Positions 8,306 through 17,354 of a stretch of 64,000 bases of DNA are shown here, piece by piece. Under the pieces are notes generated by a model, which was not told where the DNA came from, did not search any database, and saw only the letters and a list, made by a program, of their open reading frames with translations. Position numbers and translations under genes: made by a program. Positions within the stretch are counted from its first letter, which is position 1; each line of letters starts with the position of its first letter. Source of the stretch: Pasteurella multocida subsp. multocida OH4807 (GTDB lineage Bacteria; Pseudomonadota; Gammaproteobacteria; Enterobacterales; Pasteurellaceae); NCBI GenBank assembly GCA_000973525.1, contig CP004391.1, forward strand, positions 124,001 to 188,000, in the 5' to 3' direction.

Positions 8306-9073
8306 GTGATTATGAGGGTGACAATTTTGAATGATGAAGGCACATCAGATAATCTTGTCTGGCCAAAAATTGATGAATCTGTATTTAACCACGATGGAAG
8401 TCAATTCGGTTCATGGCCGAATTGGGATAACGTTCGTATGGTTGAACGTGGCATGAACAAAGATCAACTTTATAACCTATTAGGTCGTCCACATTTTGCA
8501 GAAGGCTTGTACGGCGTGCGTGAATGGGACTATGTGTTTAATTACCGTGAAAATGGTGTGCATAAAGTTTGTCAATATAAAGTGTTATTTGATAAAAACA
8601 TGAATGCACAAAGTTTCTTTTGGTATCCAAACGGTTGTAATGGTACTACATCGTTTAGCCTAAGTGGTGACTTCTTATTTGACTTCAACAAAGATACCAT
8701 CACGGCTAAAGGTCAAGAAGTGGTTGATAGTGTTGCAACCCAATTAAAAGCATCTGGTGCAAAAGAGGTGAAAGTCGCAGGTTATACTGACCGCTTAGGT
8801 TCAGAGGCGTATAACTTAAAACTTTCTCAACGTCGTGCAGATCGCGTTAAAGCACGTTTAATTGCACAAGGTGTGAATGCAAATATTCATGCGGTAGGTT
8901 ATGGTAAAGCGCATCAAGTGAAAGCCTGTGATGGCGTACATGGGGCAGAATTAAAAGATTGTTTACGTCCTAACCGTCGTGTAGAAATTACTGCATCAGG
9001 TACCATATTAAAACAAGGTGAACACGGTATGGAAGCGGGAACAACAGGTCCAGCACCACTTTATAGAAAATAA
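8306..9073 (+). CDS. OmpA-domain protein lacking a recognisable signal peptide
   Basis: The C-terminal half (about 118-235) is an OmpA-like peptidoglycan-binding domain: SGDFLFDFNKDTI, then GYTDRLGSEAYNLKLSQRRA and PNRRVEI. The N-terminal half (about 35-110) has a BamE/SmpA-like block, NKDQLYNLLGRPHF followed by REWDYVFNYR. Such proteins are normally outer-membrane lipoproteins or secreted, so a signal peptide with a lipobox Cys is expected. Here the frame begins at GTG 8306 (or ATG 8312) with MIMRVTILNDEG, which is no signal sequence, and there is no good Shine-Dalgarno. I looked at all three frames 150 bp upstream and found no signal-like segment. Either the 5' end has been lost or altered in this strain, or there is a sequencing error. 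A strong terminator follows. Confidence 0.75.
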   Translation: MIMRVTILNDEGTSDNLVWPKIDESVFNHDGSQFGSWPNWDNVRMVERGMNKDQLYNLLGRPHFAEGLYGVREWDYVFNYRENGVHKVCQYKVLFDKNMNAQSFFWYPNGCNGTTSFSLSGDFLFDFNKDTITAKGQEVVDSVATQLKASGAKEVKVAGYTDRLGSEAYNLKLSQRRADRVKARLIAQGVNANIHAVGYGKAHQVKACDGVHGAELKDCLRPNRRVEITASGTILKQGEHGMEAGTTGPAPLYRK

Positions 9074-9092
9074 TCAGATTATTTCACCTTAC

Positions 9093-9128
9093 AAAAAAGG
9101 CTCTTTGATAAAGAGCCTTTTGTTTTTT
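9093..9128. terminator. Terminator after the OmpA-domain gene
   Basis: A 12-bp stem (9095-9106 with 9110-9121) with a 3-nt loop is followed by a T-run on the plus strand. The A-run on the left makes it usable by the convergent kinase-like gene as well. Confidence 0.9.
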
Positions 9129-9134
9129 TATGTA

Positions 9135-10001
9135 CTACTTATTGAGTAAATCCTGAATGAATTTTTTAGTTAATTCGACGTAATGTTTATGAAAACGGTG
9201 ACTAAAATTAAGTAAATAATAGAGTTGATACAGCGGTTTTCGGTCTTGATAACCCACATCGATTGGATAAGTGCGGTCATAATTTTCATAAAATTGGCTT
9301 GGGAATGGTTCAAATAACTCCGTAAATGCTAAATCACACTCTCTATCTCCCCAATAACAAGCAGGGTCATAGGTGACAATCTCATTGTTGACTGTTGCAC
9401 AATTTTCTATCCATAAATTTCCGTGCAATAATGCAGGTTGAGGTTTGTGTTTTGCCAGCGACTCTGCCACTTTCTGTACAATAGCATCAATGTCACCAAA
9501 ATTTATGTGTTTTTCACGGCATAACTGTAATTGCCAACCAATTCGCTGTTCACTAAAAAATTTTGCCCAATTATCATGCCATTCATTTGGTTGATATTCT
9601 GGACCAAGCCAAGTATCAAAATCTAGACCGTAATTTTCTGAACCTTTAATCAAATGTAATTGTGCCAACTGCTGACCAAATGTTGCCATCGCTTCAGTGC
9701 TGTTATCTTTATTAAGCGGAAGGGCTTCGAGTAGTAAAAAACTATGTGAATGTGAACAACCTACGGTATAAGCGGTTGGTACGTTTATTGTATTGGTTTT
9801 AGCAAGGAGATGGAGTTGATCTGCTTCTGCGCGAAACATTGAACGAAACGTTTTGTCATTAACTTTAACAAAAACAGGCTGGATACCATCATCAATAATC
9901 CATGCCTCATGCATTTCGCCAGTATGGATTTTTTCTTTATGCTTAATCGAATAGTATGCCCCAAACTGATCGGCTAATACTTGAGATACATGTTTCCACA
10001 T
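9135..10001 (-). CDS. Fructosamine/ketosamine-3-kinase family protein with altered catalytic motif
   Basis: A protein of 288 residues with the aminoglycoside-phosphotransferase-like fold of the fructosamine kinase family. The N-lobe contains PVFVKVN (ATP-binding Lys46) and FRAEADQL, and the C-lobe has FGQQLAQLH, WLGPEYQPNEWHDNW and YDPACYWGDRECDLAF. The catalytic loop, HGDLW in the family, reads LLHGNLWIENC: Asp is replaced by Asn195 (codon AAT). The metal-binding Asp212 in the DPA motif is kept. Active members phosphorylate glycated amines at C3 and so help reverse protein glycation. With Asn at the catalytic base the activity here is doubtful, though the rest of the site is conserved. A candidate CRP site lies about 60 bp upstream of its start. 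Confidence 0.82.
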   Translation of the reverse strand: MWKHVSQVLADQFGAYYSIKHKEKIHTGEMHEAWIIDDGIQPVFVKVNDKTFRSMFRAEADQLHLLAKTNTINVPTAYTVGCSHSHSFLLLEALPLNKDNSTEAMATFGQQLAQLHLIKGSENYGLDFDTWLGPEYQPNEWHDNWAKFFSEQRIGWQLQLCREKHINFGDIDAIVQKVAESLAKHKPQPALLHGNLWIENCATVNNEIVTYDPACYWGDRECDLAFTELFEPFPSQFYENYDRTYPIDVGYQDRKPLYQLYYLLNFSHRFHKHYVELTKKFIQDLLNK

Positions 10002-10059
10002 AGCGCCTCCTATACTGATGACCTCACTTTCTTAGTGTAAAAGATTAAGAAAAAATTAC

Positions 10060-10075
10060 TGTGATAGATATCAAA
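10060..10075. promoter_or_regulatory. Candidate CRP binding site
   Basis: TGTGATAGATATCAAA matches the CRP pattern TGTGA-N6-TCACA at 9 of 10 conserved positions. It lies between the divergent kinase-like gene (about 60 bp from its start) and putP (about 180 bp from its start). A second, poorer half-site TGTGAT is at 10152. Control of putP by catabolite status is known in enteric bacteria; which gene is the target here is an inference. Confidence 0.4.
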
Positions 10076-10253
10076 CTTCTTTTATTTTTAATGTCAAATT
10101 TAATGTGTTTTTTCTTCTTAACATAACGCCTTACTCCAAGTGTGGTTAAAATGTGATCTTGGTTATAAAATTGAAATTCAATTGTTGTACTTTTGTTAAA
10201 ATGGTGTAATTTTTATTCGAACTTATTCCTCTCATGTCTCAGGAGAAACCGCT

Positions 10254-11756
10254 ATGTTTGGATATAACCCAACAATCGTCACATTTACAATTTATATTCT
10301 TGGTATGCTATTAATTGGCTTTATTGCTTACCGTTACACCAATAACTTATCTGACTACATTTTAGGTGGACGACGTCTAGGTAGTTTTGTGACTGGCTTA
10401 TCGGCTGGGGCATCGGATATGTCAGGTTGGCTTTTAATGGGCTTACCTGGTGCCGTATATGCAGCAGGCTTAGTGGAAGGCTGGATTGCAATCGGTTTAA
10501 CAGTTGGTGCCTATTTAAACTGGTTGTTTGTGGCGGGAAGATTACGTGTTTATACTGAATTTAATCAAAATGCACTCACGTTACCTGAATATTTCCAGCA
10601 TCGTTTCAATGATGACACAAAAATTCTTAAAATTGTATCAGCCACGATTATCCTCTTTTTCTTTGCAATCTATTGCGCCTCTGGCGTGGTAGCAGGCGCA
10701 CGTCTTTTCGAAAACTTATTTGAAATTCCTTATGAAACTGCGCTTTGGTATGGTGCATTAGCCACTATTGCATATACTTTCATCGGTGGTTTCTTAGCAG
10801 TAAGTTGGACTGATACTGTACAGGCTTCTTTAATGTTGTTTGCTTTATTCCTCACCCCTATTTTCGTCTTAATCCACCTAGGCGGATTTGAAAGCACACA
10901 TACCGTCATTGTTCAAGCAGGCGAAGCTGCACAACGTGACTTTACTGATCTCTTTACGGGGACCAGTTTGATTGGTTTATTAAGCTTATCTGCTTGGGGG
11001 TTAGGTTATTTTGGTCAGCCGCACATCTTAGCGCGTTTTATGAGTGCGAAAGATGCCAAATCATTAGTGAATGCGCGCCGCATTAGTATCATGTGGATGA
11101 TTATCTGTTTATTTGGTGCCGTTGGTGTAGGCTTCTTTGGTCAAGCGTATTTCTTTGCTAATCCACAAGCGGCAGGGACTGTTAATGCTAATCATGAACA
11201 GGTCTTTATTGAATTAGCCAAACTATTATTCAATCCATGGATTGCGGGTATTTTACTGTCAGCCATTTTAGCGGCAGTAATGAGTACATTAAGTTGCCAA
11301 TTATTAATTTGCTCAAGTGCAATCACAGAAGATTTCTATAAAGGTATGATTAGACCAAACGCATCACAAGCAGAACTTGTTTGGTTAGGACGTATCATGG
11401 TGTTAGTGATTGCGGTATTGGCAATTTATTTAGCACAAGATCCAAACAGTAAAGTACTAGGGTTAGTTTCTTATGCTTGGGCGGGCTTTGGTTGTGCATT
11501 TGGTCCAGTGGTGATCTTCTCATTATTCTGGAAACGCATGAACATGGCTGGTGCAATGGCAGGAATGTTAACTGGTGCGTTAATGGTTGTGTTCTGGAAT
11601 GATTTAGTACCAAACAGTGGTATTTATGAGATGATTCCAGGCTTTATCAGTGCAGCTGTTGCGATTGTAGTGGTTTCATTAATCACACCAGCACCAACAA
11701 GCAAAGTCGTTTCGAGTTTTGAACAAGCAGAAGCGGCTTATCACGCACAAAAATAA
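10254..11756 (+). CDS. putP: Sodium/proline symporter
   Basis: Inner-membrane transporter of the solute:sodium symporter family, 500 residues with about 13 helices, importing L-proline with Na+. The signatures are at family positions: the N-terminal DYILGGRRLGSFVTGLSAGASDMSGWLLMG-type region (about 34-62, GGR and SAGASDMSGWL visible), LPEYFQHRF, the GGFLAVSWTDTVQA block in helix 6, and WGLGYFGQPHILARFM. A good RBS (AGGAG) lies 6 nt before the ATG. It is followed 71 bp downstream by putA on the same strand, so import and breakdown of proline are encoded side by side. In E. coli they are divergent with PutA as repressor; this arrangement is different. Confidence 0.95.
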   Translation: MFGYNPTIVTFTIYILGMLLIGFIAYRYTNNLSDYILGGRRLGSFVTGLSAGASDMSGWLLMGLPGAVYAAGLVEGWIAIGLTVGAYLNWLFVAGRLRVYTEFNQNALTLPEYFQHRFNDDTKILKIVSATIILFFFAIYCASGVVAGARLFENLFEIPYETALWYGALATIAYTFIGGFLAVSWTDTVQASLMLFALFLTPIFVLIHLGGFESTHTVIVQAGEAAQRDFTDLFTGTSLIGLLSLSAWGLGYFGQPHILARFMSAKDAKSLVNARRISIMWMIICLFGAVGVGFFGQAYFFANPQAAGTVNANHEQVFIELAKLLFNPWIAGILLSAILAAVMSTLSCQLLICSSAITEDFYKGMIRPNASQAELVWLGRIMVLVIAVLAIYLAQDPNSKVLGLVSYAWAGFGCAFGPVVIFSLFWKRMNMAGAMAGMLTGALMVVFWNDLVPNSGIYEMIPGFISAAVAIVVVSLITPAPTSKVVSSFEQAEAAYHAQK

Positions 11757-11763
11757 TGAGAAA

Positions 11764-11791
11764 GGGCGGTGTCTTCGGATACCGCTTTTTC
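11764..11791 (+). terminator. UUCG-capped terminator between putP and putA
   Basis: An 8-bp stem (11766-11773 with 11778-11785, one G-U pair) is capped by a C(UUCG)G tetraloop and followed by five T. It sits in the 71-bp putP-putA gap, so it should cut transcription between the two genes or act as a partial terminator. Confidence 0.8.
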
Positions 11792-11827
11792 GTGTTACTT
11801 ATTTATTTTACTTTGTGAGAAAACATC

Positions 11828-14800
11828 ATGACTTATCAACTCTTACCCAAACTAACATCCATTCGAGAACAACTCAGTCAACATTACCGTACAAATGAAA
11901 CAGAATTAATGCACACGCTTTTTTCTGATGCTGAAATCTCTTCCGACCTCCACCCTAAAATCCAACAACTCGCTAGAAAACTCGTCGAAAACGTCCGTAA
12001 CTCTCGCCAGCAAGCCAGTGGAGTCGATGCTTTAATGCACGAATTTTCGCTTTCTAGTCATGAAGGTGTTGCTCTAATGTGTTTAGCGGAAGCCCTATTG
12101 CGTATTCCAGATAAAAGAACGGCAGATAAATTAATTCGTGACAAAATCTCAAAAGGCAACTGGCGTTCTCACATCGGGCAAAGCCCGTCTTTATTTGTGA
12201 ATGCCGCCGCATGGGGCTTATTAATCACGGGTAAACTCGTTTCTTCACATCGTGATCAACAACTTTCTGCGAGTTTAACTAAACTAATCGCAAAAGGCGG
12301 AGAGCCTTTAATTCGCAAGGGCGTGGAAGTCGCGATGCGTTTACTTGGTAAACAATTCGTGACGGGCGAAACCATTGAACAAGCCATTAAAAACGGTGAA
12401 AAACGTTTCCAACAAGGTTTCCGTTATAGTTATGATATGCTCGGCGAAGCTGCGTTGACCGCAGAAGATGCAGAACGTTATTACCAAGATTATGTTAATT
12501 CTATCCATGCTGTAGGGCAACGTTCTCAGGGGCTAGGCGTGTATGCTTCCTCAGGTGTCTCCATTAAATTATCTGCGATTCATCCGCGTTATAGCTTATC
12601 TCAGCACCAACGTGTGATCGATGAGCTGTATCCGCGTGTAAAACAACTCTTTTTATTAGCCAAACAATATGATATCGGCTTAAATATTGATGCGGAAGAA
12701 GCTGATCGTTTAGAAATTTCCTTTGACTTACTTGATCGCTTATTAGCAGACCCTGATTTAGCGAATTTCAACGGTATTGGATTAGTGGTACAGGCTTACC
12801 AAAAACGTTGTTATTTTGCGATTGATTACCTCATTGAACAAGCGCGTAAACACCAACGTAAAATCATGGTACGTTTAGTGAAAGGGGCGTATTGGGATAG
12901 TGAAGTAAAACGCGCGCAAACCGATGGGGCAGAGGGGTATCCTGTTTTCTCACGTAAAGTACATACTGATGTCTCTTATGTGGCTTGTGCTAAAAAATTA
13001 TTATCGGCACAAGATGTGATCTATCCACAATTTGCTACTCATAATGCACAATCACTTGCAACCGTGTACTACTTAGCACAAGGTAAACAGTTTGAGTTCC
13101 AATGTTTACACGGGATGGGGGAAACCCTTTATGATCAAGTTGTGGGTAAAGATAACCTGAATGTCCAATGTCGTATTTATGCGCCAGTGGGTTCTTATAA
13201 AACCCTGTTAGCTTATTTAGTCCGTCGTTTGTTAGAAAATGGTGCAAACAGTTCTTTTGTGAATCATATTGTTGATGACAGCATGCCAATTGAAGATTTA
13301 ATTGTGGATCCTGTACAGAAAGCGAAAGTCACAGAAGGAACAATGCACCCGAAAACACCATTACCGCGTCACATTTTTAACGAAAATCGACTCAACTCAA
13401 TGGGATATGACTTAACCGATGCAGTGAAGCTCCAACAACTGCAAGAGGCACTGAATGAACAACGTCAAACACAATATTGCGCTTATCCATTAACCGATGC
13501 ACATTCAGCACCATCTGGCAATGCGCGTCAAGTCTTTAATCCCGCTGACCGCAGTATGCAAGTCGGACAAGTTTTTGATGCGACAGAAGCAGATGTAGAA
13601 CATGCCTTTACGGTTGCCGCGCAATGTCAAACACATTGGGCAAATACACCAGTACAAGTGCGGTCAGAAATCTTAGAAAAAATGGCTGATTTGATGGAAC
13701 AACATATGCCACAGCTATTTGACTTAGCCGTACGCGAAGCAGGAAAAACCTTAAATAATGCGATTGCTGAAGTACGCGAAGCGGTAGATTTTTGTCGTTA
13801 TTATGCCAAAGAAGCATGCAACTTAGCCGCAGAAGCAACACCACGTGGTATTATCGTGGCAATTAGCCCTTGGAACTTCCCACTTGCGATTTTCATCGGT
13901 GAAGTCTCTTCTGCATTGGTAACGGGAAATGTCGTGATCGCAAAACCGGCAGAACAAACCTCGTTAATGGCGCATTTTGCAGTCAAATTATTCCAGCAAG
14001 CAGGTCTCCCCGTTGGCGTATTACAATGCTTATGTGGTGAGGGGAAAGTGATTGGTGAAAAATTGGTGTCTGATCAACGTGTTGATGGCGTTATTTTCAC
14101 TGGTTCAACGGAAACAGCAAAACGAATCAATAAAAATCTCGCCAAACAAGATAAAGTGGTGCCACTGATTGCAGAAACAGGCGGACAAAATGCCATGATC
14201 GTGGACAGTTCCGCTTTAGCAGAACAAGTCGTGTTAGATGTTCTCAATTCTGCTTTTGACTCAGCAGGTCAGCGCTGTTCTGCATTACGTGTGCTTTATG
14301 TACAGAAAGATGTCGCGCCAAATATGTTAGCCATGTTAAAAGGTGCCATGGCAGAACTAAAAGTCGGAAATCCACAATCCTTAACAACAGATATTGGTCC
14401 CGTGATTGATGAAACCGCCCAAGCGCGTTTATTAAAACATATCGACGAAATGAGTATTATTGCAAAAGATAAATACCAAGTTCAGATTGCGCCAGATGTG
14501 GCAGAAAAAGGCATTTTTGTACCGCCAACCCTGTTTGAAATTGACAGTATTCGTCATTTGAAACACGAAGTGTTTGGACCGGTGCTACACGTCATTCGTT
14601 TTGATGCGAAAGATCTTGATCAGGTCATGGCAGACATTAATTCTACAGGCTTTGGGTTAACGAGTGGGATTCATAGTCGTATTGATGAAACCATTTCTCA
14701 ATGGTTAAACACTATTCATGCAGGAAACCTATATGTTAACCGCAATACTGTTGGCGCGGTCGTCGGTGTGCAGCCGTTTGGAGGAATGGGATTGTCAGGC

Positions 14801-15424
14801 ACAGGACCAAAAGCAGGCGGTCCACTTTATTTACAACGTTTAACTCACACACCACACTGGCAGCTTAATGGTGTAGAGAAAAACGAAAAACCAGACTTAT
14901 CTGAACTGGCGTCAAAAGTGCGTTCTATTTTTGATAAACCGCAACAAGATGAACTGCTAGAGACTCTCCGTTTCGTTGAAGAACATTCTCCTTTAGGCAA
15001 CGTATTTCACATGAAAGGAATTACAGGGGAGGACAACTATCTCTGTTTTGAATCACGTGGTCTTATTGCGATCGGGGACGGTCCACTACTTGAACAAATG
15101 AAAGCCTTAATTGCAGTAGCAGGTGTAGGGGCAAAAGCCGTGATCAGTAAATATTCTCAGCTCGCGGTCTATGAAAAACGCCTTGCACATTATGTAGTCG
15201 TTGATGAATTAAGCCATCGAGAAGACGTCAGCCAAATGATTGTCCTTGACCCAATTTCCGTTCAACAAAAAATGCAACATGCAGAACGTAAGGGGGCAAT
15301 TTTGACTTATGTGGATGATTTATCCTTAGCCTTATCGCTCTTCCCATTAGTGCATGAAAAATCCGTCAGTATTAATACCACTGCCGCAGGTGGAAATGCC
15401 AGCTTAATGGCAGAAATGGACTAA
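11828..15424 (+). CDS. putA: Bifunctional proline dehydrogenase / L-glutamate-gamma-semialdehyde dehydrogenase
   Basis: Oxidises proline to glutamate in two coupled steps at the inner face of the membrane, passing electrons to quinone (FAD step) and NAD. Order of domains: a helical arm (about 1-150), the PRODH barrel (about 170-480, with GVSIKLSAIHPRYS and MVRLVKGAYWDSEVKRA), the aldehyde dehydrogenase domain (about 570-1030; SPWNFPLA, FTGSTETAKRI, catalytic Glu783 in AETGGQNA and Cys817 in SAGQRCSALR), and a C-terminal ALDH-like tail to 1198. The N-terminal ribbon-helix-helix of E. coli PutA is absent, so this form should not repress its own genes. The RBS is weak; the ATG at 11828 follows the TGAGAAAACATC stretch. 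Confidence 0.95.
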   Translation: MTYQLLPKLTSIREQLSQHYRTNETELMHTLFSDAEISSDLHPKIQQLARKLVENVRNSRQQASGVDALMHEFSLSSHEGVALMCLAEALLRIPDKRTADKLIRDKISKGNWRSHIGQSPSLFVNAAAWGLLITGKLVSSHRDQQLSASLTKLIAKGGEPLIRKGVEVAMRLLGKQFVTGETIEQAIKNGEKRFQQGFRYSYDMLGEAALTAEDAERYYQDYVNSIHAVGQRSQGLGVYASSGVSIKLSAIHPRYSLSQHQRVIDELYPRVKQLFLLAKQYDIGLNIDAEEADRLEISFDLLDRLLADPDLANFNGIGLVVQAYQKRCYFAIDYLIEQARKHQRKIMVRLVKGAYWDSEVKRAQTDGAEGYPVFSRKVHTDVSYVACAKKLLSAQDVIYPQFATHNAQSLATVYYLAQGKQFEFQCLHGMGETLYDQVVGKDNLNVQCRIYAPVGSYKTLLAYLVRRLLENGANSSFVNHIVDDSMPIEDLIVDPVQKAKVTEGTMHPKTPLPRHIFNENRLNSMGYDLTDAVKLQQLQEALNEQRQTQYCAYPLTDAHSAPSGNARQVFNPADRSMQVGQVFDATEADVEHAFTVAAQCQTHWANTPVQVRSEILEKMADLMEQHMPQLFDLAVREAGKTLNNAIAEVREAVDFCRYYAKEACNLAAEATPRGIIVAISPWNFPLAIFIGEVSSALVTGNVVIAKPAEQTSLMAHFAVKLFQQAGLPVGVLQCLCGEGKVIGEKLVSDQRVDGVIFTGSTETAKRINKNLAKQDKVVPLIAETGGQNAMIVDSSALAEQVVLDVLNSAFDSAGQRCSALRVLYVQKDVAPNMLAMLKGAMAELKVGNPQSLTTDIGPVIDETAQARLLKHIDEMSIIAKDKYQVQIAPDVAEKGIFVPPTLFEIDSIRHLKHEVFGPVLHVIRFDAKDLDQVMADINSTGFGLTSGIHSRIDETISQWLNTIHAGNLYVNRNTVGAVVGVQPFGGMGLSGTGPKAGGPLYLQRLTHTPHWQLNGVEKNEKPDLSELASKVRSIFDKPQQDELLETLRFVEEHSPLGNVFHMKGITGEDNYLCFESRGLIAIGDGPLLEQMKALIAVAGVGAKAVISKYSQLAVYEKRLAHYVVVDELSHREDVSQMIVLDPISVQQKMQHAERKGAILTYVDDLSLALSLFPLVHEKSVSINTTAAGGNASLMAEMD

Positions 15425-15440
15425 GTCGTGAAAACAGATA

Positions 15441-15467
15441 AAAAAGTGGGGCACTCCCCACTTTTTT
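15441..15467 (+). terminator. putA terminator
   Basis: An 11-bp stem (15441-15451 with 15456-15466) with a 4-nt loop and flanking A and T runs lies 17 nt after the putA stop. It is the first of two hairpins in a row. Confidence 0.9.
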
Positions 15468-15480
15468 ATATTATGACATA

Positions 15481-15520
15481 AAAAAACACCGCACTTCATT
15501 CCTAAAGTGCGGTGTTTTTT
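15481..15520. terminator. Paired uptake-signal terminator, putA / dppA-like
   Basis: Two uptake signal cores in inverted orientation form a perfect 16-bp stem (15481-15496 with 15505-15520) around an 8-nt loop, with T-runs on both strands. It stands between convergent genes and should terminate both, particularly the leftward dppA-like gene. Confidence 0.92.
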
Positions 15521-15530
15521 ACAAACGTTT

Positions 15531-17126
15531 TTAATCTTCCAGCTTAGTGCCGTAGAAGTAGCTATAACCAAATGGGCTTTGTTTATAGTCTTTTACGCGT
15601 GGGCTGAGTGCAGTGTTGGTGATAGAGTGGGCGACAGTGATCCAAGGTGCTTGTTCTTTAGCAATTACTTGGGCTTTTTTGTATAGCTCTGCACGTTCTG
15701 CTTGGCTAGATAAGCTAATCGCTTTATTTAATAACGCATCAAATTCAGGATTGCTCCAGCGTGCATAGTTACTGTTGCCAATATTTTCACTGCCTAATAA
15801 TGGCGATAAGAAGTTATCAGGATCGCCATTATCGCCTGACCAACCGTATGTGCCTGCGGTGAGTTCGCCTGCTTTAGTGCGTTTAATGTAGTCACCCCAT
15901 TCGTAACTGACCAGTTTGGCTTTAACGCCTGCTTTTGCCCAGTCATTTTGAATGACTTCTGCCATACGTCGTGGGTTCGGATTCGATGCCCGCACCACAG
16001 GTTGTACCCAAATTTCTGTCTCAAACCCGTTTGGATAACCTGCTTCGGTTAAAAGTTGTTTTGCTTTTTCAATATCAAAAGGATAGTCTTGCACAGCATC
16101 GTTATAGCTCCAAATCGTTGGCGGCAACACATTTTTCGCCATCACGCCAGCCCCTTGATACACCACATCAATAATCGCTTGTTTATCTGTGGCATAGTTT
16201 AATGCTTGACGTACTTTCACGTTATCAAATGGTGCTTTTTCGGTGTTAAAGGCAATATAAGCGATATTTAAGCCTTCTTTTGACATTAATTGCACTTTCG
16301 GGTCTGCTTTCATTTTTGCCAAATCCGCAATGTTCGGGAAATCAATCATATCGCAAGCCCCTGATTGTAATTTGGCATAACGCGTTCCTGCATCTGGCAC
16401 AATATCAAAAATTAAACGTTCAATATCTGCTTTCGGTTTCCAATAATCTGGATTAGCCAAGAAACGAATTTTTTGTTCAAGTTGATAGCCTGCAAAAATA
16501 AAAGGTCCTGTGCCAATCGGTGTAGTATCCACTTTTTCAGGCGTACCCGCTTTCATCATCTTATCCGCATATTCAGCAGAGTAGATCGAAATAAAATCCA
16601 TTCCTAAACTGGCTAAAAATGTGGCATCTGGTTTGTTTAAGGTGATTTTAACGGTGTAATCATCCGCTTTTTCAACGGATTTCAACAGTTTTGGAAACTT
16701 CATCGCATTGAAGTAAGGATAAGTGCCTTTGGATACTGCATGATAAGGGTGATCTTTATCCAATTGGCGATGGAAAGAGAACATCACATCATCGGCATTA
16801 AATTCACGGCTCGGTTTGTATTCTTTCGTGCTGTGGAATTTCACGCCTTTGCGTAAATGAAATGTGTAAGTTAAACCATCATCACTAATTTGCCAGCTTT
16901 CTGCAAGAGCGGGTTCAATATCCGTTGAGCCACGTTTAAACTCAACGAGGCGATTGTAGACTTGTTGCGAACTGGCATTATAGGAAATTCCCTCCATCAC
17001 CAAGGCAGGGCTAAAACTGCTCGGCGCACGGCTCACGCAGTTAATAAAGGTTTTATTGGCAGCCTGTGCCGTGTTGAGGACAAATAAGCTTGTTGCCAGT
17101 AAAGAGAATGTTGTGGTTAATTTCAT
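15531..17126 (-). CDS. dppA: Periplasmic dipeptide/haem-binding protein, DppA/HbpA family
   Basis: Extracytoplasmic binding protein (SBP family 5) of 531 residues. A signal peptide with a hydrophobic core and AQA-A cleavage site (about residue 22) is present, and there is no lipobox, so the mature protein is soluble in the periplasm rather than a lipoprotein like H. influenzae HbpA. The body follows E. coli DppA closely: YNRLVEFKRG, LTYTFHLRKGVKFH, IGTGPF, GDNGDPDNF, and an aligned C-terminus. DppA members deliver dipeptides, haem or glutathione to an ABC permease. No permease or ATPase genes lie beside it, so it must use transport subunits encoded elsewhere. RBS GAGGAG is strong, and a minus-strand TATAAT at 17173-17178 is a likely -10. 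Confidence 0.88.
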   Translation of the reverse strand: MKLTTTFSLLATSLFVLNTAQAANKTFINCVSRAPSSFSPALVMEGISYNASSQQVYNRLVEFKRGSTDIEPALAESWQISDDGLTYTFHLRKGVKFHSTKEYKPSREFNADDVMFSFHRQLDKDHPYHAVSKGTYPYFNAMKFPKLLKSVEKADDYTVKITLNKPDATFLASLGMDFISIYSAEYADKMMKAGTPEKVDTTPIGTGPFIFAGYQLEQKIRFLANPDYWKPKADIERLIFDIVPDAGTRYAKLQSGACDMIDFPNIADLAKMKADPKVQLMSKEGLNIAYIAFNTEKAPFDNVKVRQALNYATDKQAIIDVVYQGAGVMAKNVLPPTIWSYNDAVQDYPFDIEKAKQLLTEAGYPNGFETEIWVQPVVRASNPNPRRMAEVIQNDWAKAGVKAKLVSYEWGDYIKRTKAGELTAGTYGWSGDNGDPDNFLSPLLGSENIGNSNYARWSNPEFDALLNKAISLSSQAERAELYKKAQVIAKEQAPWITVAHSITNTALSPRVKDYKQSPFGYSYFYGTKLED

Positions 17127-17354
17127 TGCGCCTCCTCGTCGTGAAAATAGCCTCTCACTAAATCATCATAGGATTATACTAAAATAAACAGATAGGATAG
17201 ACAAAAGAACTTCGGGTTTTAATTTATAACGAGTTGGTATAAATGTGAACGAAAATTATCGTTAAATCATAAAAAATGTGGGATTGCCTGCAATCTTTGT
17301 TTGATTTGCTCAAATCTAAATCGCCAAGCAAACTGAAATGTGTTAAAATTTTCG

